DNA of 64,000 nucleotides, from positions 1 through 64,000 of the forward strand of contig NW_019173942.1 in assembly GCF_001642475.1 (NCBI RefSeq). The letters run 5' to 3'. Each line of letters begins with the position of its first letter. Position 1 is the stretch's first letter. The stretch comes from Fonsecaea monophora (lineage: Eukaryota > Ascomycota > Eurotiomycetes > Chaetothyriales > Herpotrichiellaceae). A model generated the notes under the pieces. The model saw only the letters and a program-made list of their open reading frames with translations. It ran no database searches and was not told where the DNA came from. The position numbers and the translations under genes are program-made. Shown in pieces: positions 31,306 to 43,279 of the stretch.

Positions 31306-31878
31306 TGTGGATGTGGTTGAATGAGATATAAACAAGTGGTGCGACTGGGTGTTCGCAATGGGTACCAGGATAGCGACAAGGAGCACCAGGATAAATGCTC
31401 AAGCCGACGATCTGAATATCGCATACAGAAGAACAATGTAGCCTGTATCCATAGCTGAAGAGGGTGTAGAGGGTGGGTGGACTGTGTGGGAACTATCATA
31501 GAGCATGCGGGACATAAGTGGCCGGTGTGTATGAAGAGACTCGCGACGCGGTTCAGAATCATGTGTCGAGCCTCTTCCGACACTTTTGGGTCCGTTTCGG
31601 ATATTTTTGCTGCCCCCACAATCACACACCGGTTTGTTGCCAGGCAACGGCCATCCTCCAATCTATGCCAACATTCATCCCCGCCTTTCACTTCAACTGA
31701 TTTCATCCATCACTCTTGAAGAGAGACGACACTCTGTGTTCTTAGACGGCCTGGCAAAGACTCTAAAGGCAAGTTCTTACCTGCGTCGGTGCTCGCTAAC
31801 CTGAACCGTCGCAGCGCACCCTCCCTCACACACCTCTCAGTCACAAGTATTCACGTGGACAAGTTCCTTTGTCGCAAG
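31306..31878. promoter_or_regulatory. divergent promoter region, cdc11 and GFA-family gene
   Basis: 573 bp between divergent start codons. I see no repeat and no clear TATA box; no further gene is supported. Confidence 0.4.
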
Positions 31879-32520
31879 ATGTCGTATCTCCCTAAAGAGG
31901 CCGTAAATCTCACTGGCGGCTGCTACTGCCAGGCCATCCGATACACTATCAGAGTCCCAGCCTGGGACAACCGCCCTGCTGTTCCTGGCGCCCTCGAGAC
32001 TCCCATCTCGTCTACCGAAAAGATCCAAACGAGACTTCCTTTGATTGACATCGACCATTGTGGCGATTGCCGACGTCAAGCTGGCTGTTTGGTTCAATGC
32101 TGGCTCATAGTCCCCGTCGACTGGGTGGAATGGGACGTACAATCGAAAGAAACTGCGGGCAATGAGCAAATTCTTCGTTTGTCTACCCGCGACGCTGTTG
32201 GTCCTGTCAGTGAGACTGAAAGATCTTCCTCGAATTATGTATCTCGCTTTTGCTGCACTGATAGCGCAACGAGGGCGTTCTGCTCACGTTGCGGTACAAA
32301 CCTTACATACCTGAACCACGAATACCTTGATACGCCACAGGCATTTGTCGATATTACTGTCGGTAGCCTCGATCCGGAATTTGTCAAATTGGCAAAGCCA
32401 GACCGACATGGCTGGTGGGACTTTGGTGTTGACTGGATCAAGACTCTACTGAGGAAGGGAGATGGCGGATTTCTGATCAGACACCATACAGGTGATGTAA
32501 CTCGAGCTGTGGAGGACTGA
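31879..32520 (+). CDS. GFA-domain (glutathione-dependent formaldehyde-activating / CENP-V) protein
   Basis: Single exon, 213 residues from ATG 31879. Zinc-binding cysteine motifs of the GFA/CENP-V fold are in order: GGCYCQAIRY (CxC), DIDHCGDCRRQAGC (CxxC), and RAFCSRCGTNL (CxxC). Proteins of this family bind zinc; the founding bacterial member promotes condensation of formaldehyde with glutathione, but most fungal members have no known activity. The N-terminus (MSYLPKEAVNLTGG) is typical of fungal members. A possible extension upstream begins with a non-ATG codon and is not needed. Function beyond the fold is unknown. Confidence 0.85.
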   Translation: MSYLPKEAVNLTGGCYCQAIRYTIRVPAWDNRPAVPGALETPISSTEKIQTRLPLIDIDHCGDCRRQAGCLVQCWLIVPVDWVEWDVQSKETAGNEQILRLSTRDAVGPVSETERSSSNYVSRFCCTDSATRAFCSRCGTNLTYLNHEYLDTPQAFVDITVGSLDPEFVKLAKPDRHGWWDFGVDWIKTLLRKGDGGFLIRHHTGDVTRAVED

Positions 32521-32915
32521 AAGCAGTGCAATAAATAAACGTTCCGGGGGTCCAGGGCGTTAAGACTACATATTTCAATTCTGACCAGGTTCAAACTCTC
32601 TTGAGTGTGCCGTATGTTGGTCATGATAGCCTTACACAAGGCGAGATACTCGGAGGTGTCTATGAGGTTTGGCATGTAGGAAACGAATAATATAATTGTT
32701 AGCATCTCGTGAAGCACGACACATTGCCCGATTCGGACATTGACAGACCGAAAGAGACCGATCACGGCCGTGTCATTTGAAAATTGTCACCAAAGTATAT
32801 TGAACTCCATTTACAGAGTGCTGCTACTTTCCCTCCGCAACACCGACCTGGAACTCAAGCACCCAAAAGTGAAAGGGCCGCCTCCTGCCTCTCCAAGGCA
32901 TCGGCACTTCCAGGA
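32521..32915. other. intergenic, upstream of the SAM carrier
   Basis: 395 bp, the 3' flank of the GFA gene and promoter of the carrier. No other signal is seen. Confidence 0.4.
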
Positions 32916-33946
32916 ATGATCGAGCAGGATGTGACCCTGCAAGCAGCTCCCCGAGGGGGAGAAACAGTCGTGAACTCGCCATGGACTCGGTCCCTCATCG
33001 TAAATCCCTCCTCCTCCTCCCTCCTCCGCATGTCGACCGAGCCATGATTTTCTGACGGCATGGCCATGATGAACAGGCGGGCGCCTTCGCCGGCCTCACA
33101 GTCGACTTCTCGCTATATCCTCTCGACACGATCAAGACGCGCCTCCAGTCGAACCTCACGACCAGCAAACATGCGTCCATCCTCCCACGCCATACCGTCC
33201 AGGGGACGTTGCGGAGCATGTACGCCGGGCTCCCGTCGGCGCTACTCGGTTCGATGCCGTCGGCTGCGTCCTTTTTCGTCGTGTATGACGGCGTCAAGAG
33301 AGCACTGATTGATCCGACGACGCAGTCATCTTCACGGCAGGCCTCGACGCACATGCTGGCCTCGTCGCTCGGAGAGATCGCGGCCTGCGCGATCCGCGTG
33401 CCCACCGAGGTCGTCAAGCAACGGGCCCAGGCCGGGCTTTTTGGTGGCTCGGCCCTGCTCGCGCTGCAGGACATACTGGGGTTGAGAAAGACCGATGGCT
33501 ACGCGACCATGGTCCGGGAGCTCTACAGAGGAGGCGGAGTGACTATCATGCGCGAGATACCCTTCACCATCACCCAGTTCAGCCTGTGGGAATACTTCAA
33601 GGCTTCATACTCGGACCGACAGCACAGACTCACCGGACGCCATGAAGGCTTGGTCACCGCGTCCGAGAGCGCAATCTTTGGCAGTGTCGCAGGAGGCATC
33701 GCCGCCGGGTTCACGACACCGCTCGACGTGCTGAAGACGCGCATCATGCTCGCTCGCAAGGAGGTAGGCAGTGCCTCTGCTCGTGCCGGCCCCCTTAAAG
33801 TACTGCAGCAGATATGGAGGGACGAGGGCGCGGCGGGTCTGTTTCGTGGCTTCGTGCCCCGTGTCGGCTGGATCAGTACGGGCGGCGCAATCTTTCTCGG
33901 CACATATCAATATGTCTCGAACCTGCTGGGTCCTGAAGACTCTTGA
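32916..33946 (+). CDS. mitochondrial S-adenosylmethionine carrier (Pet8/Sam5 type)
   Basis: Two exons: 32916-32999 and 33077-33946; intron 77 bp; 317 residues. All three mitochondrial carrier signatures are present: PLDTIKTRLQ, PTEVVKQRAQ and PLDVLKTRIM, each on an odd-numbered helix of the six-helix fold. The first repeat follows AGAFAGLTVDFSLY, which resembles Pet8 (AGTxVDxxLFPLDTxKTR). GLPSALLGSMPSAASFFVVYD and REIPFTITQFSLWEYFK are also characteristic of the SAM carrier branch. It exchanges cytosolic SAM for S-adenosylhomocysteine across the inner membrane for mitochondrial methylation. The first exon (MIEQD...SPWTRSLI) is inferred from frame continuity; an upstream in-frame extension is possible but poorly conserved in character. 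Confidence 0.9.
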
Positions 33947-34505
33947 TGGTTCTGACTTGGTGCCGCCATCTGCGATCGACCGCACAATTTGGAGGCATCT
34001 GGACGGGTTCAATGTCGCGCCCGGAAATTAGAAAAGTCATTCATTCTATATTCAGTCCAGATCCGCCGTGTATACAAGTACTGCAACTTTTCCCTCTTCT
34101 TTTTTTCCTTTTTTTTTTCTCTTGGTTTTTCTTCTCCTTGAGGACCTTCTTTCCGTACCTCTTCCCCCTTCTTCCCCCTCGCCCCCTCGGAGCAAAACTG
34201 TCAACAGCAGCATCCCAATGCACCGCACCCATTTTCATTGTTTGCAGAGATCTCTCCTCTTGTCAAATCCAGGTCTACAAATAATGCATGCATGCATGCA
34301 GGCCATCGCCATCGCCATCATCCTCACCCTCGCCTTCTCTCTAGTAGTGAACATATGCACCCAAGTCAGTTACCTGCTAGCTTGACTGTGTTTGGTATTT
34401 GTTCCTTATGATGGTCTCCACTTGATTTTGACGCCGACGTTCTGCTCTGCCATACCCTGCACAGCTACTCAAGGTACAAAAGGTTAGGATCTCCCTGCAG
34501 AAGCT
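33947..34505. other. intergenic, tail-to-tail, with pyrimidine tract and ATGC microsatellite
   Basis: 559 bp between the converging SAM carrier and WDR48 genes. It contains a T/C-rich stretch (about 34088-34185, with runs of up to ten T) and an (ATGC)n microsatellite at 34284-34300. I see no gene. Confidence 0.5.
34284..34300. repeat. (ATGC)n microsatellite
   Basis: Four tandem ATGC units plus one base, self-complementary, in non-coding DNA between converging genes. Confidence 0.8.
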
Positions 34506-37500
34506 CTACCGCACTACACCCGTAGTCTCCTCGCTCTCTACGTCCGTGGGCACCTGCGAAGGATGAGGCAACCTCAACTGCTTCCTGCCGTTGCTTTTAT
34601 AGTACAGGACCACGTCGCCACCCGTGCGCCACACGTGCACGCGGAGCGTGGCGAGGGTGGTGTTGGGGTGTACCAGTTGGTTCTGGCAGTAGAGTTCCAG
34701 GTACTCCTCGGGCTTCAGTTGAGATTCTGGGCTCTCTTCTGGTTCGACGGCGGCGTGAGGAGGTATATCCGAATGTTTGGTCTCGGTGGACTGCTCGCCT
34801 TCTGCTGCTGTCTCGCTAGGAGGAGCTTGTTGTTGGACTGGAGGAGCCTCAATCCTTTCCGCGATGTACGCCATGATCTTCTTCGCGCGGAGCATGCGAT
34901 TCGCGTTGAGCCGAGCATTGCCATCGGGTGAAGCGATAGGTGGAAGCAAATTCTCATAGGGGTGCAGGACAAAAGAAACCTTGACGGTGTCCTTGTAGGG
35001 GATTTGGTTCTGTTTGCAACAAAGGGTCAGTGGCTCGATCCTCGGACAAGTGACACAAGAAAAGACACGGAGAGACGAGGTAAAGAAACAAACACTAATA
35101 CGATGGGAACTCACCCGGAGTAACAAGTCTCCCAACCACATCGGAGCAATCTTTTCCAGTGTGTCCACCTCCGCAGGATTTCCCAACTCACTGATCTCAC
35201 CCCTATATTGGTCTGCCAGTCCGCCACTTTCGGGGTTATCCTCCTGGATAATAATGGTGGTGTGCGGTGGCGGATGCAGCACCGGTGTTTCTGTTGGCGG
35301 CGGAGGAGTGATGCCTGGTGGCAGCGGTTGATCCGTTTTGGACTCGAGATGCTCATCATACTCTAGACGTATCTTCTGGATGACACCGAAAAAATTGTCT
35401 TCTATGTTGACCTTCTCGACATCTTTCTCTGAAGACCTGACGGAAGCCGTGTCAGAAGACCTCTCCTCTGTCGATGCAACAGGCGCTTTCACTTCTGCTG
35501 ACGAGCGGCTGGTCATCTTCTTGGGAAAGGACATGCCCATGCCGAACTTCTTGCCAAAGAGGCCCTTTTTCTTCTCCTCGGTAGGTGATGTGGGTGTCGA
35601 GACCAGACCGTGAGCGTTACTTTCTGTCGTTGCTGGGCCACCTCCAGGTGTTTTGGGAACCTTTTCGCTTTCCGAAGACGCCTCAGATTGACTATTTCCC
35701 GTAGCCGTAGTGGATGAGAAATAGTCGACATTCTGGGATTCCGTCGCCGATGGCGTTGGTTGCACATGAGGGGTTTGCACTCGCGGGGTTTGCCCTAGAG
35801 ATGACCGCGAAGGAGCCCCGTTGGGAGTGCGTGCGGGCTCTTCTTCTGCGGTGGGAGGAAGCGTAGCGGTCAATGGCGCAAAGCCTGGTGTAGCGGCGCC
35901 AATGGCCAACCCAGGAGTTGCGGGCACCATCGAGTGGCCATTCGATGCACGAGGCGTCACAACTGTCCCGGGCGACACCAAGGGCGTCGCGCCGACAGAT
36001 TCTGGCAATTTGATGCTGGTTGGTGCACCAGGTCGAACCAGACCGGTAGGAGGAGGAGCACTGACAGAGCTTTGAAGTGTGCGCCTATAGGCTTCATCTC
36101 GAGCAACTTCTTCGTCAATGAGCTTCGAGAACAGGTTACGTAGTACCCATTTGCCGAGATTGACTGTTTAGGTTGATTGTCAGCGTCACCTCATAGCTTT
36201 TTCGAGCCGGGATCGACCTACTTCTCTGATCCTCGCGAAAGGCAAGATCGCTGGGCAAGTCCAGCTCATCTGCGTATACTTCAGCATCAAAGCAGTAATT
36301 CTCCTCGAGCATAACTGTAATCTTTCCAGTCTTCGTATCCACGCCACACCAATTTGCAACACTTTCAGTTGTATTGACATCGGGGACAACTTCATCGAGA
36401 TGACGACGGCCAAAGGACTTGATGGGAATGCACTAATTTACGTCAGTGTGCGAATATCACCTTCAGGGAAGGTGTCCCATACCTTGAGAAGATCCCACAA
36501 TACTACCTCGCCCGCTGTATCCAATGTGAGTATCCTTTTCCTGTCATTCAGCATCACATGTTTGATGAGTCCATTTTGACCCTCGATAGTCTCAGCAGGT
36601 TGGCCCCTGATAGGGACGACCAGACTCAAATCATCGGTGATCATGGCCTCCGAAGCCTTCCTCAAATTTGTCGCCGACACATTCGGGTGTCTTCCCAGGT
36701 GCTTCCTACCAGGATGAAGAGCTGTGTTTGACACGCGGAGAATGGCATTGTGAGGGATTCTCTTTTTCTGGTCGACTTCACCGTTTGTGGTGCCATTGGT
36801 GGTGCCATTCGTAGTTGGTAGAGGCGAAGACGCCCGAGGCTCAGGGCTTAAGTGACTTCTCGCCTCTGGGCTCGCGGTCCTTTCTTCGCGAGGGGATGCA
36901 GGAGGTGTTTCAACCTCGAGCTCGGTATCAACATCGAGCCAGCGATTGACGCTTGAGCTCGAGGTTGCAGTCCAGACAGAGTCCCCGACAGGAAGCACCC
37001 GAGCAATACCATCGTGTTCTTGACACACAGCGACCGACACCCCATCATCAATTTCCATTGCACGTCGAGTATCAGTCTTGGCCACCAGACCTGACTTATC
37101 TCCCGAATAAAAGACAGCCAGATTAGGATCGTCCGAGTACATGCACCACACGCTGTCGTTGTGCATTGTCAGGGTGTGAATGCATCGACCAGCCGCAATA
37201 GACCAGACCTTGATCGTCTGGTCGGAGGAGGCAGTAAGCAGTGTATCGCCATCGTCGCTGATCAGAATGTCCCTGACGTTGTCTGTGTGTCCAACAAGCT
37301 TAGTTATACCTTTGCCGGACTTGATATCCCACAGTCGAACGACACTCTCGGGCCCTCCGCTGGCAAGGAGAGAGCCTCTTGCGCGTAGGCAGTACACTGA
37401 TCCCTTGACCACGTCCTCTACTTTTCCCAAGTTGATTTCAAGATTTTTGCCACCCCCATTTAGGTCCCAGAGACAAATCCTGTGGTCCAGGCCTCCGGAG

Positions 37501-38054
37501 GCAACCCAATTGGCAGTTCGATCAGGTGTTGCGAGGCATTTGATATAGTCACTGTGGGAGCCGATGGTGTACGCTTGGGATGATTCGTGAGCGTGAGGCC
37601 TCCATAATTTGACAGTGACGTCGGATGAGGCTGAAACCAGTCCAAGGTTGTTCTTGACCAGGACAATATCATTGACCCAATGGGTATGCGCCTGCACCTG
37701 CTTGCGGAATGACACAGTGCTTTTCTTGTCCTTTGCTGCGCCCGCCTCTTGTTGATTCACCCTCTGCGCCTCCAGGTCCAGATCCCATGCGCATATGACG
37801 CCATCTCTGCCGCCTGTGTATCTGTACCATGGTTCAGTATTCGTTCTCTGCGATCGGTATCAGGGGGGGGGGGGGGGGGGGCTGCCCACAGTATGGAACG
37901 GTCATCGTCGAACGCTAACCCGTTCACCCCGAGTCTATGGCCACCCGGTGTACTAGCCAGAGGCAGTACTGCTCATCATTAGCCAGACGCACTGCAGAAG
38001 GGTGAGCAAAGACGACAAACCATAGCTGATCCTCTGGCGCTTCTTCTTGGCCAT
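34506..38054 (-). CDS. WDR48/UAF1 homologue (S. pombe Bun107-like), WD40 deubiquitinase cofactor
   Basis: Six exons: 38054-38021, 37968-37890, 37821-36483, 36432-36222, 36163-35115, 35009-34506; 1071 residues. The start MAKKKRQRISY runs across intron 1 into VLPLASTPGGHRLGVNGLAFD, typical of this family. An N-terminal seven-bladed WD40 propeller follows (HWVNDIVLVKNNLGLVSASSDVTVKLWRP, GRDGVICAWD, TLLTASSDQTIKVWS). The conserved SFGRRHLDEVVPDVN and VMLEENYCFDAEVYADE start the DUF3337 region. A long serine/proline-rich insert is followed by the C-terminal ubiquitin-like portion (PYKDTVKVSFVLHPYENLLPPI). WDR48 binds and activates USP1/12/46-type deubiquitinases; in fission yeast the partner is Ubp9. 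Intron 2 (37822-37889) contains a 19-base G/C run. Partner in this organism is inferred. Confidence 0.92.
37863..37881. repeat. 19-base homopolymeric G run inside a WDR48 intron
   Basis: Nineteen consecutive G on the plus strand (C on the transcript), eight bases after the 5' splice site of the 68 bp intron 2 of the WDR48 homologue. The exact length is likely to be uncertain in any assembly. Confidence 0.85.
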
Positions 38055-38807
38055 ATGCAGGAGATATACAAAAGCCCCTCGATTCTCTGGCCCTTTGCGA
38101 CAAACAAAATCGGCGTCTCTCAACTGGCCATTTCTGCAGGATCAAGTCAGAAGAACACTACCGTGGTCACGATTTCGCCTCCGACGTCCTTTACAGAGGT
38201 TGCAGAAGTCTGGGAGAGCTACATCGGCAGATCACGTAGCATTTAGCCTGCGGCCGTTGTGAAGTGCGGGCAATGGTGGACTGCGGATGGCACGCCAGTC
38301 AGAAGCTAGTCCTGCGAGTGCCTGTTCCAGAAGCTGGGGGCGGGACAAAGCCACAGAGCCACTCTAGGTCTTCGCGATATCAATTGATTGATTAATTAAC
38401 TAAATAATACGGGCTTACATTGTCCCGAAGCAGTACTCGGTATTTTTACTCCTTTTCTTGCCCCATTGAACTTGTGGCTGGCTTCAATATACCTCGAAGA
38501 GGTCTGATTTGTGGCTGAACGTTATAAACTGGTATCTACAAATAATATCGAGGCCCTTCGTAGATGAGATTTTCAAACACTCTGGTTCTCTCCAACGCGC
38601 ATTCAACCCAAAGGCCCTTGGCCATCCAAAAAAAAACAACGTAACCCATCAGCCATCATGCTCCCAGGACATTTCAATCTTCCCAATGCGACACAATGCG
38701 ATCCCGTCAAGTACTGCCATGCGACATACTCGTATCATAGCATAGCCCTTGTTCCATCATCGGTCTCCAGTACTCCTGGCGGTTTTCCGATCCGCCAGCC
38801 TTGCCCA
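38055..38807. other. intergenic, WDR48 promoter and kinase 3' flank
   Basis: 753 bp, with AT-rich stretches near 38385-38410. No gene is recognised in either strand. Confidence 0.45.
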
Positions 38808-41202
38808 TTACTTGGCTGGCGGCGGTCCGCCGGAGCCGGCTTCCAAAACGTGGGTGTGGCCTTCTGCATGATGAACAGTCCCATTTTCTTCTTGATAACA
38901 GACTCGTGCGTTCAACACCCAGTCGTCCTCGAGAACTTCTTCCATCGTCGCACGTTCGGCTGGGTCGATTTTAAGCATGCGGCCAATGATGTGACGGCTT
39001 TCCCGCGGAAGAATGCGGAGGAGCCGCCATGGGCCTTTGATCACCTCCTGTTTATCCCCACCGGACGTCGAAGGCCGCCCTTCATCGACGCTCTCCGAGT
39101 GGTGATGGTGATGATGCGACGAATTAGCACTGCCGTTGGCATTATCTTCGTTCGGGCTTAGATGCGAAGCCTTCCTAGGGTGTGAATCTGGGACGGGCGT
39201 GCCTGGTGTAGGCGGAGAAGCGAACAGTTTGTAAGAGTTGTCAACAAGCCGTGGCTGTTTCCATGGAAAGCGGCGAAGCGACATGCAGCAGAAAATAATC
39301 GCAAGAGACCAGATATCCGTTGCTGTTGGATCGTATTTCTTTTCTTCATACACCTCTGGAGCGAGATAAGGATCCGATCCAACAATACCTGCAAAATAAT
39401 GTTAGCGCACCTCTTGATATCAAGGACCGGGTGGGTTGTCCACGAACCTGAAGCCAGTACAATTTCGTTCTCGAAAGGATATCTGAACACTGTGGCACTC
39501 CCAAAGTCGATCAACTTCATAATGCCGTGCTCGCTTACCACCACATTATCCAGCTTGAGATCGCGATGTGCCAGCCCCATGCTGTGCAGGTAGCTGACTC
39601 CGTTGACAATCTGAAGGAATGAACATGCAATCTCCTCTCTGCTCATCTTTCCTGTCATCACGATGGCAAAGAGATCGTACGGTGCATATTCCATCACCTC
39701 GTACCACCGGTGATTTTCTTGGATAATGTCCATCGTTTCGATAATGTTGCCATGGTGTAGAGTCGAGCCGATACAAAACTCTGCTGTGACCTTTTTGGAG
39801 TAGTCCTTCTCGCTTTCCCAGGAATGTTTCTCCCGGAATTGTTTGACAGCAAACGTAACTCCATCGCTGCTTCGCTTGAGCAATCTTACGGAACCGCCCG
39901 CTCCAGAGCCGAGGACCTTGCCAAATTTTCCATACTTGGCCTCAAGGCTGTGGTCATCCATGAAGGGAACATTGGATGGTGGAGCTTGGTGGGGAGGTGT
40001 CCTTGTTCCCGACCTATGGCTGGACTTGCGCGAGGCTGGTACACTCGATGGTAAAGAGTCTTGCTGGTTATTGTGCTTCTTGTGGCCGTGGCCGAGTCTG
40101 AAGAATCGTTTCAGTTCAGACATTGACCCATGTTTTCTCCCATCTAAGCCACTCTTCTCGCTACCACTGTCAGTGACGTGAGAATATGGATCTTTCTTGT
40201 TCGATCCAAATATCGATCCTCGCTTCTCAGCGAGATCTGTAGAACTTGATTGTCGTGGTATTCGCTCTGCCGCCGCCGCGATGGCTGGGGCCAGGGAGCC
40301 TCTTCCCAGGCTTCCGAAATGCCGCGGCTCAGGGGGCTTCTGTTGGGCTCCGAGTTGTGGGGAGGAAGGTCCAAGTTTGGGCGTTCCGACGGGACTCTGA
40401 TCGGCTGGGGTAGCAGATTCGGACGGGCCTATTTCGAACTTGGCTATACGTCGCTCATGGCCTTGTTCTGGCTTCGTTGGCGGCTGATCGGAGGTCCGAG
40501 GCGGGGAGACAGGATGAGAAGGTGATATCGACTGAGATAGTCTCTTGCTCTGGGAGTCTGGAGGTGGGGATGTTTGTGGAGTTATTGCGTTTTGGCCTTG
40601 CTGGCCACGGCCAGCTGCGATTGAGTCTTGCTTCCCGTCTTTTGAGCCATGCGGTGTCAAGGGAGGCGATTGAAAAGCAGAGGACATGGAGCCGTGTCCT
40701 TGTCTTACTGAACTACGAGGTGTACCCGGCGTCTCACTGTCTCTTGAAGGAACCTTGAAACCGTCTTGTCAGCTTTGATACAGTAAGATGAAAGATTCCG
40801 CGTACCCGTGAGGGAGGCATGGACACCGTTTCGTAGGCAAAATGTGCCAGGCGGCTCTCCTGCAACCGTGACTTTTGTAGAGACATGGCCAAATTCCTAA
40901 TCTGTTCGTGTGCCTCGGGGCTGAGCTCTTCATTCTTTACCCCGCCAGCTTCTGAAGGACGCCTCGAATCGTCCAGAGGATCTATCTCTTCATGTTGCGA
41001 AGCAAATCGCACAGCCCCTTGCGTTGACTCTGGATTGTCTTTTTTCTGGGTGTTCTGTTGCGGTTCTTGCTGCGCTGTAGCATCTATGGTCGCCGAGTCA
41101 GCCACTTGTACCCAGATTCTGCTCTTTCAACATCTCTCCCGTACCTGCGTCTGCTTTAGAATCGTCGCCGGGTAAAAACATCGCGGACAATTTGGAGGTC
41201 AT
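38808..41202 (-). CDS. serine/threonine protein kinase of the Hal4/Sat4 (Npr/Hal5) group
   Basis: Four exons: 41202-41145, 41083-40806, 40753-39448, 39388-38808; 740 residues; introns 61, 52 and 59 bp. The N-terminal 380 residues are low-complexity and Ser/Pro-rich. The kinase domain begins near KYGKFGKVLGSGAGGSVRLL, with VAIK-type AVKQF, catalytic loop HRDLKLDN (about residue 508), IDFGSA (DFG) and DPYLAPEVYEEKKYD-DIWSLA (APE). The combination CCMSLRRFPWK and the C-terminal RMLKIDPAERATMEEVLEDDWV fit the Hal4/Sat4 group, which regulates potassium transporters and nutrient permeases in yeast. A six-histidine stretch interrupts the domain in an insert between WK-PRL and the last helices (GSANSSHHHHHH). 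Specific substrate is inferred only. Confidence 0.9.
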
Positions 41203-43279
41203 GGTTATCGGAAGATCGTGGGCCGCAATAGTGGTGATTACGGTAGAGATCGGAAGCGAGAGTGATCGACTACATTAACGAGTGGTGGTCCCTGATAGAC
41301 TTTCCTGAGGACAGCAAGAACTGAGATATGGCTAGAAATGAAAGATCTGGCTCAAATGCATGTTAGAATAGAGGTTAGAATCAGAGAACACTGTGTTGGG
41401 GTGGCTCGTCGGGAGGAACAAATGAGCTAATACGGGTAACGAAAAAGCATTGGCCGGGTCAGGACGAGAGATGGAACTCACATGCTTTTCAGTTACGTCG
41501 CCTGCGAGATTTTTATTTCTTGCCTCCGATCATTCAAACACAGTCGGAAGGACCGAGAAGAAGCGGATCTGGTGGAGCGACAGGTTCAACAGGTTTGACA
41601 GATGGGAAGGTAGGAAGTGAGACAGCAGGAGGCAGGATAGCTGGAAGCCGTCGTGGCCTGGTCTGGCATATGAAAGCGGTGTCCAAAGAACGTCAGGTAC
41701 AGTAATAACAGCTGTATGCTCACTTAATAACCCAACAAGGTCTTTCGAGAGATGCGGGAGGGCAAGCGGGAGAAGTTTCAGCGACTCAGATGCAGCCACC
41801 ACCACAATGACCACCACTAGCAACCTAGCGCAACGAGACAAAAAAGGTGGGATGTTCATGAATTGCCCCGCTACGCCGCTACCCAAGCCTATTGCGTCCC
41901 TTCTCAGCACATCATTAGTCCTTGCAGCGGGACAGACATTCTACCGGCTGGGTGTTTTCAGAGTTCCCCTGGTGGTCCATACTTGTGTGGTGCACACCTC
42001 CCTCCACGGCACCACCACTCGATGGGCCTAGGGAAGAGCAAGGACCCTTTTTCCATTCTGACATATGGGATAATGTCATTTAGGCTGACCAGAGATGCCA
42101 GATCGAGCTCATGAGCGCCGGGCTCGCGGGAATCCCAAACCTCAATGATGGCTATCGCAGATAGCCTTCTACCCACCTACTACCACTTCCACGCTATGAC
42201 CACTCCACGGCTCAACGGACCATAGAGCGGAGCGCAGAAACGACCGACCGGCTTTGGGTTGTGTGACATCCGTTCATCTGCAGAACTGCTTCTTCCATTG
42301 CGACTAGGTATTATTATTGCTCGGGTTTTTTGCCTCCAGCTTTCTCATGCGAGGATTCCCTTCCGGCCCAGCCGGAGGAAATAATATGATGACAATGCTG
42401 CATATCATATCATACATCCACACCTTAGCTCTTCGCGACTGACGAGTCGTCCCCGTCTGCCTGAACGAGGCACAAGGTTCTTTCAGGCAAGACGTCATCT
42501 TCGTTCTCGTATTCTTTTTGCTTCCCGAAAAACGAGTTCAACTTTGTCAGGCCGAGGGACTTTTGATTTGACGATGCGTGTACAGCGACCGTTTTGCATT
42601 ACATGAGCCACTGGGCCTAATTCTCTTACGCTTTGTGACCCTCCTAATCCACCGGAACCCATCGCACAAGATGACCCTCACCGAGGCAAGTTCGTCCTTG
42701 GAATTGACGCTGTCCCCACGGGGTCGCGTGGTTGTTTGATGCAAGATAGTCGAAAAGGAGATAGAGTAGTGTCCAATATCTGTCTCCGGGCTCCTGTCCA
42801 TACCATCTCGGCTTTCTCTCGGCATAGTCGGAGGCAAATCCTTGTCTCCAAAAGAGATGAAATATGATCATCTTCATGCTGGACGTGCTGTTTGCTCCTG
42901 CGACTCCATGCATCTGAACGCGTTGCGGGTAAGGGCGCTCTGCCGCGGCCCATCTGAGGGATTCGGCCGACACCGAAGCAGTCGTCATCCTTGGTTCCAT
43001 GGTAGCTTTCTCCGCCAGTTGTCTAACCTCATGCCCAAAGCTTGAGATTGTGTTGTACAAAAAGATATCGCTTTCCCAGACCCCAATGAGTCCACAATCC
43101 TCTAGGTCCCTTTCAGTGGAGGTGCAGGATCTGCCAAATGTAGGTATCGAAGGGATTTGTGAGTATTTCATCGGTAGAATGCTCCGTCATGGGTCGGCGA
43201 GCAATGCGGGCTGAAATCACAGCCGCTCCGAGGTTTGATCTGGGTTGGCACGCTGGTATCTGTTCTGTGGTGGCTCGGG
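41203..43279. other. 2.1 kb region with one weak hypothetical frame
   Basis: The region lies upstream of the kinase gene and downstream of the uL11m gene. Apart from the minus-strand frame at 43171-42644, listed separately, I see no coding signal. A small perfect hairpin (GGCTATC 42150-42156, GATAGCC 42160-42166) is present. No transposon termini are visible. Confidence 0.4.
42644..43171 (-). CDS. possible hypothetical protein, 175 residues
   Basis: An ATG-initiated open frame in otherwise empty DNA. The amino-acid composition looks protein-like (many Trp and Tyr in KPRWYGQEPGDRYWTLLYLLFDYLASN), with one moderately hydrophobic segment, but I recognise no domain and no homologous family. No introns are evident. 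It could equally be a chance frame, or exons of a larger gene whose structure I cannot resolve. Confidence 0.22.
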   Translation of the reverse strand: MKYSQIPSIPTFGRSCTSTERDLEDCGLIGVWESDIFLYNTISSFGHEVRQLAEKATMEPRMTTASVSAESLRWAAAERPYPQRVQMHGVAGANSTSSMKMIIFHLFWRQGFASDYAERKPRWYGQEPGDRYWTLLYLLFDYLASNNHATPWGQRQFQGRTCLGEGHLVRWVPVD

